64,000 nucleotides of DNA from JTS-RE37 sp041744575 (GTDB taxonomy: Bacteria; Bacteroidota; Bacteroidia; Flavobacteriales; Flavobacteriaceae): assembly GCA_041744575.1 (NCBI GenBank), contig JBGTKP010000051.1, positions 1-64,000 on the forward strand, written 5' to 3'. Each line of letters opens with the position of its first letter. Position 1 is the first letter of the stretch. Position numbers and translations under genes: made by a program. A model generated the notes under the pieces. It was not told the origin of the DNA. It worked only from the letters and a program-made list of their open reading frames with translations, and did not search any database. Positions 35,255 through 43,584 of the stretch are shown here, in pieces.

Positions 35255-37642
35255 ATGAATATTAGCAAGATAGACCGATTTACTTTGAAGCACTATACCC
35301 GGCTGATCCTATCTTTTTTTGGTTGTCTCGTCATATTATCAACATACCAGTATGCAACACTGTACTTCAAAGGAGTAGTGGATGCTATTTTCAGTATGAG
35401 CTTTCTCATCGCCCTGTTGCATCAAATCGGTTATGCGTCTATTATAGGAATTCTGCTGATTTTTCCGTTTAACTTTTGGGAAAACCTTCGCCCCCGATAT
35501 GGTTTTGTATTTATTTTTATTGTACTCAGTTTTCTGTTGGTTGTGGAAGCCCTCCTGATCAGTTATTACTGCACTACTCTTGTGCCCCTTGGTTCGGATT
35601 TACTCGGTTACAGCTGGAGTGATATGCGGGAAACGATTTCAAACTCCGGAGGAATGTCCTATGGCCTGCTCCTCGGCATCGTGATCATTACCATCGTGTT
35701 TGGCTGCTTTTATAAAATTACCTCAAAATTCTATCACCGTATAAGCAGGCTCTATCCATTTACCATCATCCTGTTCAGTCTCTTCGTTGCGACCCTTTTC
35801 ACGGAAGGCCGGCCAGTCAATCAAAATAAGACACAATATCTGGCCATCAATCTCTATGTGTCTACTACGGAAGACAACTCCTACAATTCTGCAGTGGAAT
35901 ACCCACTCATCAAAAGGCCGGAAGCGGAAAATGTTCTTGGGACTTTCTTTCAGCTAGGAAAAGAGAAACCTCATCTGGTATTCATTATAGTAGAGGGGCT
36001 TGGGCGCGACTTTGTAGGAGAAGGGGCCGAATTCGGCGGATTCACCCCCTATCTGGACTCCCTGAGCCGAAATTCGCTGTATTGGGAGAACTGTCTGAGC
36101 AACACCGGAAGAACATTTGGGGTGGTGCCATCCTTACTGGGATCACTCCCATTTGGGAAAAGCGGGTTTATGGAGCTTGATGAATATCCAAACAAACTTA
36201 CACTATACGGGATCCTGAAAAATAATGGTTACAGGACTTCGTATTATCAGGGAACCAACAGCACCTTTGATAATGTTGAGAAATTTTTGAGAAGCGAGAA
36301 TATTGACTTTGTTCTGGACCGATCCGGATTCGGAAAGAAATATGAACTGCAGGCGGAAGATGCCGCAGGTTCATCCTGGGGTTATCCTGATATGGAACTT
36401 TTCCGAAAGAGTATGAGCCTGACCAGAGAAGGCGATCAGCCCAGAATGGAAGTATATATGACCATCAGTACTCACGAGCCCTTTATCCCACCGTCGAAGG
36501 AAGCCTATGAAAGTCAGGTAGCAAGGATTTTGGACCAGGGAAGTTATGACAGCCGGACACGCGGTATCGTACAGAAAAATGATGAAGTTTTTGCGAGCCT
36601 GCTTTACATGGATGATGCCATCAAATATGCGTTGGACGCCTACCGGAACCAGCCGGGATATGACAATACGATCTTTATAATTACAGGAGATCACCGGTTG
36701 ATCCCCATCCCTCAGAGAAATGCATTGAGCAGATTTCACGTTCCCCTGATGATATACAGTCCTATGTTGAAAACCCCGAGGAAAATGAGCCCTCTGGTGT
36801 CACATTTTGATGTAACGCCAAGTATCCTGGCGCTTTTGAACGGATCATATGAGCTAAAAATGCCCAAAAAGGTAGCGTGGATGGGCGATGTGCTGGATAT
36901 TCAGAGGGCTTTCCGATCAACGAGGGACATCCCTTTGATGCGAAATAAAAATGAGTTGAAGGAGTTTGTAAGCGGCCTTGACTTTTATACAGATGGGGAA
37001 GTATTGTCCATTGATGAAGAAATGAATTTAGGTACTGCGATGGGAGGGACCTCTTTGCTGAAAAAGAAAATGGCCGATTTCAAAGCCATGAACGCCTATG
37101 TAACCACACAAAATAAGATCATCCCGGATAGCCTGTCTCTTTTTACGCTGAAAAAGGAAGAATTCGAAGAGAGCGAAGTGATATGGATCAACAGCGTTTA
37201 CAACGGGCAAAATTCGGATCAGGCCTATCAGACTGCCAGGGAGCTGGCATTTAAGAAGGAATACGCCAAATCGCTACTGTTATGCCGCTTCATTATTTCC
37301 GAAGTTCCGGGACATATAGATTCTAAAATTCTCATGGGCAGGGTGAATGGATGGCAGGGCAACTATGAGACCGCAATTGAGATTTTACAAGCTTGTATTG
37401 AGATGGTACCGGATTATGTGGATTCTTATGCAGCGCTGTTTGATGTCTATTTCTGGTCAGGAAAACAAAAGGAAGGCTTTGAGCTCATCAGGCTGGTCGA
37501 GGAGAACAGTTCAGGAGCCGGAGAAGTGGCTGATAAAATAGCACGTGCTAAAAGGGAATACCTGAAAAATTCCGATCTGTCAGCGGAAGTCGACGGGCAG
37601 GCCTTACAGGTGCATGCAAAACCCGCCTTTGAAAAATCATGA
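35255..37642 (+). CDS. LtaS-like phosphoglycerol-transferase/sulfatase-fold membrane enzyme with TPR tail
   Basis: 795 residues with five N-terminal TM helices (1-180) and an alkaline-phosphatase-fold domain in the periplasm. Active-site features: metal ligand Glu247 (IVEGLG), nucleophile Thr287 (NTGRTFG), His407 (STHEPF), and Asp479-His480 (TGDH). The last 140 residues look like TPR pairs (ALLLCRFIISEVPGHIDSKILMGR). In LtaS and EptA-type enzymes this fold transfers phosphoglycerol or phosphoethanolamine. Here it is likely to decorate the polymer made by the adjacent GT2. It overlaps the next gene by 4 bases (ATGA). Confidence 0.85.
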   Translation: MNISKIDRFTLKHYTRLILSFFGCLVILSTYQYATLYFKGVVDAIFSMSFLIALLHQIGYASIIGILLIFPFNFWENLRPRYGFVFIFIVLSFLLVVEALLISYYCTTLVPLGSDLLGYSWSDMRETISNSGGMSYGLLLGIVIITIVFGCFYKITSKFYHRISRLYPFTIILFSLFVATLFTEGRPVNQNKTQYLAINLYVSTTEDNSYNSAVEYPLIKRPEAENVLGTFFQLGKEKPHLVFIIVEGLGRDFVGEGAEFGGFTPYLDSLSRNSLYWENCLSNTGRTFGVVPSLLGSLPFGKSGFMELDEYPNKLTLYGILKNNGYRTSYYQGTNSTFDNVEKFLRSENIDFVLDRSGFGKKYELQAEDAAGSSWGYPDMELFRKSMSLTREGDQPRMEVYMTISTHEPFIPPSKEAYESQVARILDQGSYDSRTRGIVQKNDEVFASLLYMDDAIKYALDAYRNQPGYDNTIFIITGDHRLIPIPQRNALSRFHVPLMIYSPMLKTPRKMSPLVSHFDVTPSILALLNGSYELKMPKKVAWMGDVLDIQRAFRSTRDIPLMRNKNELKEFVSGLDFYTDGEVLSIDEEMNLGTAMGGTSLLKKKMADFKAMNAYVTTQNKIIPDSLSLFTLKKEEFEESEVIWINSVYNGQNSDQAYQTARELAFKKEYAKSLLLCRFIISEVPGHIDSKILMGRVNGWQGNYETAIEILQACIEMVPDYVDSYAALFDVYFWSGKQKEGFELIRLVEENSSGAGEVADKIARAKREYLKNSDLSAEVDGQALQVHAKPAFEKS

Positions 37643-38871
37643 ACTTGCGCCGGACACATATCCTACTGATTTTATTGCTTTCGGGATCGATTATTTCGGC
37701 TCAGGAAATGGCATCATCTCTATCCGTACCTCAAAACTTCTCCAGCGCAAAGAGTCTTGCATATGAAGGCAATCACAGGGGGGCACAGGGTATTCTTGAG
37801 CGCTTGTTGGGAGAGGATCCTAACAATCCTGAGGTGCTATTTCTGCTGGCTCGGACCCATAGCTGGGACGGGAATTACAAACTGGCCCGGAAGGAATTTA
37901 ACAGGATTACCTCCGTACACCGCAATTCAGGGGAATTTTGGAGAAGTGCCATCAAAAATGAACTATACGCCGGAAATTATCCGACTGCCCTTGGTTTGTC
38001 CAATAAAGCGCTGTCTTTCCTGGACGAAGACGCTCAGATCAGCGAATTGAAAACAATAGCCTTGTTTCAACTCTCCAAAACAGCACCAAGTGTGGAGGAC
38101 AATTCGTTGCCAGTTAAGGAAACTGAACCACCGGCCAAGGAAAAGAATGCGATCAGCGTTTCCAACGCTGTCATGGTCTTTGATATGATTTACGATCCTA
38201 TGGTCTATTCCAGCATAGAATATAAGCGACAGACACGCTTTGGAAGCCTCATCCCAAGGATTAATTACAGCCACAGGTTCAATACAAACGGAATCCAATA
38301 CGACCTGGATCTCTATCCCAAATTAGCCAAAAGGGTATATGCCTATCTCAATTACGGTTATTCTCAGGCCAGTATCTACCCCAATCACAAGGTCGGAGGC
38401 GATGTTTACATGACTTTTCCCTGGGCAATGGAGTTTTCCGCAGGAATGCGTTATATAGATTTTGATGCGAGAAATGTTTCAGTAGTAACGAACTCTCTGG
38501 GCTTATACAAGGGCAATTATTATTTCTCACTCAGGTCCTATATCACCCCCAAATCCAATCAACTCACCAGGGTCTCCGGAAACTTGTTGGTTCGGAAGTA
38601 TTTTAAGGATGCTGAGAATTTTTTAGGTGTTTCTGCTGGAATGGGCTTTTCTCCGGAGATCCGGCAGTTGGTCCTGGACGGTACCGTGCTATCAGAAACA
38701 CTTCTGTACCTGGAATCACAGCGGGCGAATATGGACTACCAGTTCACCGGTAAGAGTGGACCAAATGTCTATAGAACAAGTCTCGGTATCGCCCGACAGG
38801 AGTTGGTAACAAGCCCCGGAGACTACTACTTTTCCGTCATTGGCGGCTTTACTTATAGGGTAAAGTTCTAG
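37639..38871 (+). CDS. YaiO-family outer membrane beta-barrel protein
   Basis: 410 residues: signal peptide (LLSGSIISAQ), a short periplasmic TPR-like helical part (AYEGNHRGAQGILERLLGEDPNN, LLARTHSWDGNYKLARKEF), and a C-terminal barrel of alternating aromatic strands ending ...GGFTYRVKF. YaiO barrels occur with exopolysaccharide synthases and are thought to form export pores. It is the last gene of the six-gene operon, overlapping the previous gene by 4 bases (ATGA), followed by a stem-loop at 38908. Confidence 0.85.
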   Translation: MNLRRTHILLILLLSGSIISAQEMASSLSVPQNFSSAKSLAYEGNHRGAQGILERLLGEDPNNPEVLFLLARTHSWDGNYKLARKEFNRITSVHRNSGEFWRSAIKNELYAGNYPTALGLSNKALSFLDEDAQISELKTIALFQLSKTAPSVEDNSLPVKETEPPAKEKNAISVSNAVMVFDMIYDPMVYSSIEYKRQTRFGSLIPRINYSHRFNTNGIQYDLDLYPKLAKRVYAYLNYGYSQASIYPNHKVGGDVYMTFPWAMEFSAGMRYIDFDARNVSVVTNSLGLYKGNYYFSLRSYITPKSNQLTRVSGNLLVRKYFKDAENFLGVSAGMGFSPEIRQLVLDGTVLSETLLYLESQRANMDYQFTGKSGPNVYRTSLGIARQELVTSPGDYYFSVIGGFTYRVKF

Positions 38872-38907
38872 AGTGACGGGACTTACCTTAAAATTAACAT
38901 GGAATGA

Positions 38908-38941
38908 CAACAAAAAGTGTATGATACACCACATTTTGTTG
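38908..38941 (+). terminator. stem-loop after the YaiO gene
   Basis: CAACAAAA (38908-38915) pairs with TTTTGTTG (38934-38941), one mismatch, then GTG/CAC; an alternative inner palindrome is GTGTAT-G-ATACAC. It lies 36 bases after the operon's last stop. Probably a terminator or processing site. Confidence 0.5.
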
Positions 38942-38976
38942 AAGGGATTGGAGGAAATGAGTAAGTTTACTCTGTG

Positions 38977-39002
38977 ATTATTGATACCCAAATATCAATA
39001 AT
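38977..39002. promoter_or_regulatory. perfect palindrome before the microprotein genes
   Basis: ATTATTGATA (38977-38986) and TATCAATAAT (38993-39002) pair perfectly over 10 bases around a 6-base spacer, ending 18 bases before the first microprotein start. AT-only arms suit a protein-binding operator better than a terminator. Binding protein unknown. Confidence 0.5.
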
Positions 39003-39020
39003 GTTAAACCCAATCTTATC

Positions 39021-39119
39021 ATGTTATACGACACCTACGGGGAGGAATACCTTACATTCCTCCGGGATCTAAATGAAATCTTAAGCTTGAACGAACTTGC
39101 CGAACTGGATTACCTGTAG
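39021..39119 (+). CDS. microprotein 1 (YLxFLxDLNxIL family)
   Basis: A 32-codon gene. Its product is acidic (MLYDTYGEEYLTFLRDLNEI at the N-terminal part, then NELAELDYL) and shares the core YL-x-FL-x-DLN-x-IL with the next gene, differing elsewhere. No signal peptide or TM. Preceded by a palindrome and, after the second paralogue, closed by a strong terminator at 39280-39307, which together suggest a real transcription unit. Function unknown; a helical microprotein that binds a partner is a guess. Confidence 0.55.
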   Translation: MLYDTYGEEYLTFLRDLNEILSLNELAELDYL

Positions 39120-39153
39120 TCCTGCGGCTCATTCTATCCTAAATCTTACAATT

Positions 39154-39255
39154 ATGGCCAACAAGAATCACGACAATGCCTCCTATTTAAACTTCCTGGA
39201 AGATTTAAATACTATTTTAATGGATTACAATATTAACAGAATCAGCTACACCTAG
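39154..39255 (+). CDS. microprotein 2 (YLxFLxDLNxIL family)
   Basis: A 33-codon gene 34 bases after microprotein 1. Product: MANKNHDNASYLNFLEDLNT, then ILMDYNINRISYT. It shares the spaced core (Y-L-x-F-L-x-D-L-N-x-I-L) with its neighbour while the flanks differ, which is what paralogues under selection for the core would show. It is followed by the terminator at 39280. The pair was found by eye; only the repeated motif and context support coding. Confidence 0.55.
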   Translation: MANKNHDNASYLNFLEDLNTILMDYNINRISYT

Positions 39256-39279
39256 GAAATCTCAGTGTAAACGGAAAGT

Positions 39280-39307
39280 AAATGGAGCGGAAACCGCTCC
39301 ATTTTTT
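39280..39307. terminator. intrinsic terminator (bidirectional) between microproteins and rpoD
   Basis: AATGGAGCGG (39281-39290) pairs with CCGCTCCATT (39294-39303) around a 3-base loop, then a T-run. It serves the plus-strand microprotein unit, and the symmetric A-run on the other side would also terminate rpoD, which ends 8 bases further at 39315. Confidence 0.9.
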
Positions 39308-39314
39308 TATGTAA

Positions 39315-40178
39315 TCAACCCAGATAGGTTTTCAATAATTTGCTCCTGGAATTATGCCGTAATTTTCGAATGGCCTTTTCCCGGATTTGCCGGACCCGCT
39401 CTCTCGTCAAATCAAAAGTATGTCCAATTTCGGCAAGGGTCATCGACTGGTGATCCCCTATGCCATAATAAAGTTTAACCACGTCGGCCTCCCGCGGCGA
39501 TAAGGTTTCCAACGCTCTGTTGATTTCCGTATTCAATGATTGAAGCATCAACCCCTTATCCGGTTTTGGGGATTCGCCGGATCTGATGACATCATACAGA
39601 TTGGATTCCTCTCCCTCTCTCAGAGGTGCATCCATAGAAACATGGCGCCCTGAGTTTTTGATGGATTGTTTGACCTCATTCACTGTCATGTCAAGTTCCT
39701 TCGCTATTTCCTCGGCAGAAGGAGGTCTTTCATGAGCCTGCTCAAGATAGGAGAATGTTTTCTTAATTTTATTGATGGAACCAATCTTATTCAGGGGCAG
39801 GCGTACCACCCGTGATTGTTCTGCCAGGGCCTGCAAAATGGATTGCCTGATCCACCAGACGGCATAAGAGATAAACTTAAATCCGCGCGTTTCATCAAAA
39901 CGCTTTGCAGCCTTGACAAGACCGACATTACCTTCATTGATCAGATCGGGTAACTTCAGGCCCTGGTTCTGATATTGTTTCGCAACGGATACCACAAACC
40001 TGAGATTGGCGTTCGTCAGCTTATTGAGAGCCGTCTGGTCTCCTGTACGAATCTTTTGCGCGAGTTCTACCTCCTCATTTGCAGTAATCAATTCTATTTT
40101 ACTGATATCCTGCAGGTATTTGTCTAATGACTTGGATTCCCTGTTGGTGACCTGCTTGATTATCTTTAGTTGCCTCAT
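39315..40178 (-). CDS. rpoD: primary sigma factor RpoD of the Bacteroidota type
   Basis: 287 residues, the usual length for this phylum's main sigma70, which lacks most of region 1. Region 1.2 (KSLDKYLQDISKIELI), 2 (NLRFVVSVAKQYQNQGL; GLVKAAKRFDETRGFKFISYAVWWIRQSI, read as two overlapping pieces), 3 (AEEIAKELDMTVNEVK) and 4.2 (LTRERVRQIREKAIRKLRH) are all present. It recognises TTG/TAnnTTTG promoters. Transcribed alone; terminates at the hairpin at 39280-39307. Confidence 0.97.
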   Translation of the reverse strand: MRQLKIIKQVTNRESKSLDKYLQDISKIELITANEEVELAQKIRTGDQTALNKLTNANLRFVVSVAKQYQNQGLKLPDLINEGNVGLVKAAKRFDETRGFKFISYAVWWIRQSILQALAEQSRVVRLPLNKIGSINKIKKTFSYLEQAHERPPSAEEIAKELDMTVNEVKQSIKNSGRHVSMDAPLREGEESNLYDVIRSGESPKPDKGLMLQSLNTEINRALETLSPREADVVKLYYGIGDHQSMTLAEIGHTFDLTRERVRQIREKAIRKLRHNSRSKLLKTYLG

Positions 40179-40380
40179 CTATATACAATGGATTAAATTA
40201 TTACTAGCTTTCATTATACATTTTTATTCCGTTATATCCTAAAGGATGCGGCTAATATTATAAAGAATTTATGAGAAACGTCCCAAATCACTGGCTATCC
40301 GAAAAGGATGTAAGGCCACAGGACAGGGTATACCGCGATCTGATCTCCGGAGATTCACAGCGAATGAGTATCTTAGGCAG

Positions 40381-40890
40381 ATGAGCAAGACCGCCCTGAA
40401 AAAATATTTGGCCCAACTGGACAAACCTCAATTGGAAGTCCAGATTACAGATCTCTACGATCGGTTTCCGGCGGTGAAAACCTATTTCGATTTTGTTTTT
40501 AATCCAAGGGAAGATAAATTGATCCGTGAAGCCAAAATGAAGTTATACAATGAATACTTTCCTTCCCGGAGAAAAAAACCCAGGGCAAGAAGGTCAGTTG
40601 CTCAGAAGTATATCAGACACTTTATCACTCTCGGAATGGATTCGCCTCTTGTGGCAGAGCTGATGCTGTATAATGTTGAAACGGGAATGGCCTATACCAG
40701 GGCTCGCAATGTGCCCGACAATTTTTATAAAAGCATGCTCAATTCTTTCACCGAGGCGCTTGCTTTTATTTCCGTCAATGACCTGCTAACGGAATATCAA
40801 AGTCGGATCCGTTCATTTTACCTAAAGGTCATGGAATCGGATTGGCAGTTGAAGGAGGATTTCACAAACGCCTTGGATCTAATAGATTAA
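40381..40890 (+). CDS. DUF6155 family protein
   Basis: A 169-residue cytoplasmic helical protein. It fits the flavobacterial DUF6155 family: start MSKTALKKYLAQL, then DLYDRFPAVKTYFDFVFNPREDKLI and KPRARRSVAQKYIRHFITLG. Function unknown. The gene may be cotranscribed with the reductase 25 bases downstream. Confidence 0.85.
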   Translation: MSKTALKKYLAQLDKPQLEVQITDLYDRFPAVKTYFDFVFNPREDKLIREAKMKLYNEYFPSRRKKPRARRSVAQKYIRHFITLGMDSPLVAELMLYNVETGMAYTRARNVPDNFYKSMLNSFTEALAFISVNDLLTEYQSRIRSFYLKVMESDWQLKEDFTNALDLID

Positions 40891-40914
40891 AGTCGTCCCT
40901 AAAATATAAAGCAT

Positions 40915-41844
40915 ATGGCCATGGTTGTCATCAGGCAGGATCAAAGACTGGGCGAATGGGTGAACGCCCTCACTGAGGCTGCACCGGACATTCCCGTTTA
41001 CAACTATCTGGAGGATCATCCAAGAAATGAGGTAAAGATGGCGGTGGTATGGAAACACCCGGACGGAAGTCTGTCCTGCTATCCCCACCTGGGATGCATC
41101 GCCTCTTCGGGCGCAGGGGTCGATTTTATCTTTGACGATCCCGAATTTCCCAAAGGCGTGCCTGTTTCACGGGTGGTGGATCCCTTTTTGACAGCTGACA
41201 TGTCCGAATTTGTCATTGCACGGATCTTTGCACATATTAAGAATTTAAATATTTACAGCAGGGACCAGAGGCATAAATCATGGCATCCCCTGCCATACCG
41301 ACGGAGCAGTGCTGTTTGTGTTGGTATTCTGGGAATGGGTGCGCTGGGAGGCAAATTAGCGCTTGATCTTTTAAATCTTAATTTCAGGGTGGTCGGTTGG
41401 TCACGCTCCCCGAAAAATTTCAGGGGGGCTACAATGTATTCAGGTGCTGATCAGCTGGCAACCTGTCTGGCCCATTCGGATATCCTGGTATGCCTGCTGC
41501 CACTTACCAGAGAAACCCGGGGCATCCTGAACAGTAAACATCTGGCGCTACTTCCTCGCGGTGCCTATCTGATCAATGTAGCCCGGGGCGCTCATCTGGT
41601 AGATGCCGATCTGTTGGAGGCTCTCGAAACAGGGCATTTAGCCGGCGCCAGCCTGGATGTATTTCATTCAGAACCACTTCCAGCAGACCATCCCTTCTGG
41701 ATACATGAAGCCATACAGCTTTCCCCGCATGTTGCCAGTGTGTCAGATATAGCCTCCGTTACCCCGCAACTCATTGAAAACTACCGTCGTCTCGAGGCAG
41801 GAAAGGCATTGCTCAACCCTGTTTCTCGTCTGACCGGGTATTAA
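40915..41844 (+). CDS. ghrA: glyoxylate/hydroxypyruvate reductase A (D-2-hydroxyacid dehydrogenase)
   Basis: An NAD(P)H-dependent reductase of glyoxylate or hydroxypyruvate, 309 residues. The Rossmann loop reads VGILGMGALGG; the conserved INVARGAHLVDADLL and HVASVSD segments carry the catalytic His and the Arg; the substrate-domain SSGAGVDFIF precedes. The early start at 40915 (MAMVVI...) fits the GhrA subgroup of the hydroxyacid dehydrogenases. Cytoplasmic; follows DUF6155 by 25 bases. Confidence 0.87.
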   Translation: MAMVVIRQDQRLGEWVNALTEAAPDIPVYNYLEDHPRNEVKMAVVWKHPDGSLSCYPHLGCIASSGAGVDFIFDDPEFPKGVPVSRVVDPFLTADMSEFVIARIFAHIKNLNIYSRDQRHKSWHPLPYRRSSAVCVGILGMGALGGKLALDLLNLNFRVVGWSRSPKNFRGATMYSGADQLATCLAHSDILVCLLPLTRETRGILNSKHLALLPRGAYLINVARGAHLVDADLLEALETGHLAGASLDVFHSEPLPADHPFWIHEAIQLSPHVASVSDIASVTPQLIENYRRLEAGKALLNPVSRLTGY

Positions 41845-41891
41845 ATATCCAGATTTCAGGGTGTATATTTCTTTTAAGGACAAAAATCAAT

Positions 41892-41899
41892 TAGTTTTG
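41892..41899 (+). promoter_or_regulatory. candidate -7 box before the helicase
   Basis: TAGTTTTG matches TAnnTTTG exactly, 48 bases before the helicase start and overlapping a 10-base palindrome TTTTGCAAAA (41895-41904), which could be an operator. No clear -33 TTG at standard spacing was found. Confidence 0.35.
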
Positions 41900-41946
41900 C
41901 AAAATTGGCATGATGCCAACTGTAGGAATGCAAACCAAAATCCTTT

Positions 41947-43464
41947 TTGCCCTTGGCGATACAAACGGAGAATATTGAAAAAACCCTTTACGACTATCAG
42001 TTACAAGACCTGAATACCATTTTTCAGTATTTACAAGATTCCCCTGAAGATATCAACCTGCTGTACCAGCTTCCGACGGGAGGCGGCAAAACTGTGGTCT
42101 TTTCAGAGATTGCACGCAGGTATATTACCCGCACGAAAAAAAAGGTGGTGGTGCTGACCCACCGAATCGAACTCAGCAACCAGACTTCCAATATGCTGAC
42201 GGGATTTGGTGTTAATAACATGATCATCAGCAGCGACATCAAAGCGCTAAATGATCAGGATGATTACACCTGTTTTGTAGCCATGGTCGAGACCCTGAAT
42301 AACCGCCTTCAGGAAGATATGGTTCAATTGAACAATGTCGGACTTGTTATTATTGATGAGGCCCACTACAATTCGTTCAGGAAGCTTTTTAAGTTTTTTG
42401 AAAAGTCGATTATTCTTGGAGTGACAGCTACCCCCCTCAGCTCGAACATTAAGCTTCCCATGAAAGACAATTATAAGAAACTGATTGTCGGGGAATCCAT
42501 TGGCTCCCTGATCAAAAAAAGTTTTCTGGCCAGAGCAATGGTATATAATTATGATGTGAGCCTGCGATCACTTAAACTCGGTATCAGCGGGGATTATACC
42601 GTCAAATCCTCAGATGAATTATATGGGAATCAGAACATGCTCGGCAAATTGCTCGTTGCCTATGAGGAAATTGGCAGGGGAACCAAAACCCTGATCTTTA
42701 ACAACGGGATCAGCACTTCCAGATATGTCTACGAGACTTTTAAGAAAGCCGGATACAATATCAGGCATCTGGATAATAAAAACAGTGCTTCAGAGCGTCG
42801 GGAAATACTGGAATGGTTCGCAGAGACCCCGGATGCCATTCTTACTTCGGTGAGTATCCTCACTACCGGTTTTGATGAACCAACTGTAGAAACCATTATT
42901 CTGAACAGGGCTACCCGTTCCCTGACCCTCTATTTCCAGATGATTGGCCGCGGTTCCCGGATCCTTCCCCATAAAAGTACCTTTAATGTTATCGATCTAG
43001 GTAATAACGTTGCAAGATTCGGGTTGTGGGAAGGCGCCATTGATTGGCAGGAGATCTTTCACTTTCCTGATTTCTTTCTGGAGAATATTAAGAATGATGA
43101 TGATATAGAACGCGAGTTTGTCTATGAAATGCCCGAGGATTTAAAGACCAGGTTTAAAAATTCAGCGGACATAGAATTTGATATCAAGGAAGAGTACAAA
43201 AAGGTGTTCGCCATGGGGCTGAAGTCGAAAACCGTGTTGGAAAGAAGCATTGAACAGCATGCTACGATCTGCGTTGAAAACAGTAGGGACGTTTTTGATG
43301 CCCGCATCCTTGCGAAGTTGTTAAAAGAAGAGATCGCTTTTCGCGTCCGCCAGTACTCTTATTGTATCATGAATAATACAAAGAACTATAAGGAATGGCT
43401 GGAGGAGGATTATGAAAGGAAACTCCGGTTGCGGATATCCCAAAAATTTGCAGGAAGGTTGTAA
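41947..43464 (+). CDS. DEAD/DEAH-box superfamily 2 helicase
   Basis: 505 residues. Motif I GGGKT (LPTGGGKTVVFSEI), DEAH (IIDEAHYNSF), motif III ATP (GVTATPL), motif VI Q-x2-GRGSR (FQMIGRGSRIL); the ordering is that of type I-restriction-subunit-like/RecG-like SF2 proteins. Start is TTG at 41947 (TTG at 41953 is equally possible). No restriction or modification gene lies nearby, so this is a stand-alone helicase of the kind common in Flavobacteria, probably acting on DNA or RNA repair/processing. Cytoplasmic. Confidence 0.9.
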   Translation: MPLAIQTENIEKTLYDYQLQDLNTIFQYLQDSPEDINLLYQLPTGGGKTVVFSEIARRYITRTKKKVVVLTHRIELSNQTSNMLTGFGVNNMIISSDIKALNDQDDYTCFVAMVETLNNRLQEDMVQLNNVGLVIIDEAHYNSFRKLFKFFEKSIILGVTATPLSSNIKLPMKDNYKKLIVGESIGSLIKKSFLARAMVYNYDVSLRSLKLGISGDYTVKSSDELYGNQNMLGKLLVAYEEIGRGTKTLIFNNGISTSRYVYETFKKAGYNIRHLDNKNSASERREILEWFAETPDAILTSVSILTTGFDEPTVETIILNRATRSLTLYFQMIGRGSRILPHKSTFNVIDLGNNVARFGLWEGAIDWQEIFHFPDFFLENIKNDDDIEREFVYEMPEDLKTRFKNSADIEFDIKEEYKKVFAMGLKSKTVLERSIEQHATICVENSRDVFDARILAKLLKEEIAFRVRQYSYCIMNNTKNYKEWLEEDYERKLRLRISQKFAGRL

Positions 43465-43584
43465 CGGCCTTGCCATATCCGGGATCACGGAAAATCTTTC
43501 CAATGCTTTGCCGTGTACGATCCGCCCATTCCCTCCCGCACCACAGATTTTGTTGAAGCCATTCATTACTTTGATTATTAAAAG

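Noticed and set aside
41947..43464. Helicase considered as part of a defence or restriction system
   Set aside because: No nuclease, methylase or other defence gene is adjacent; neighbours are metabolic.
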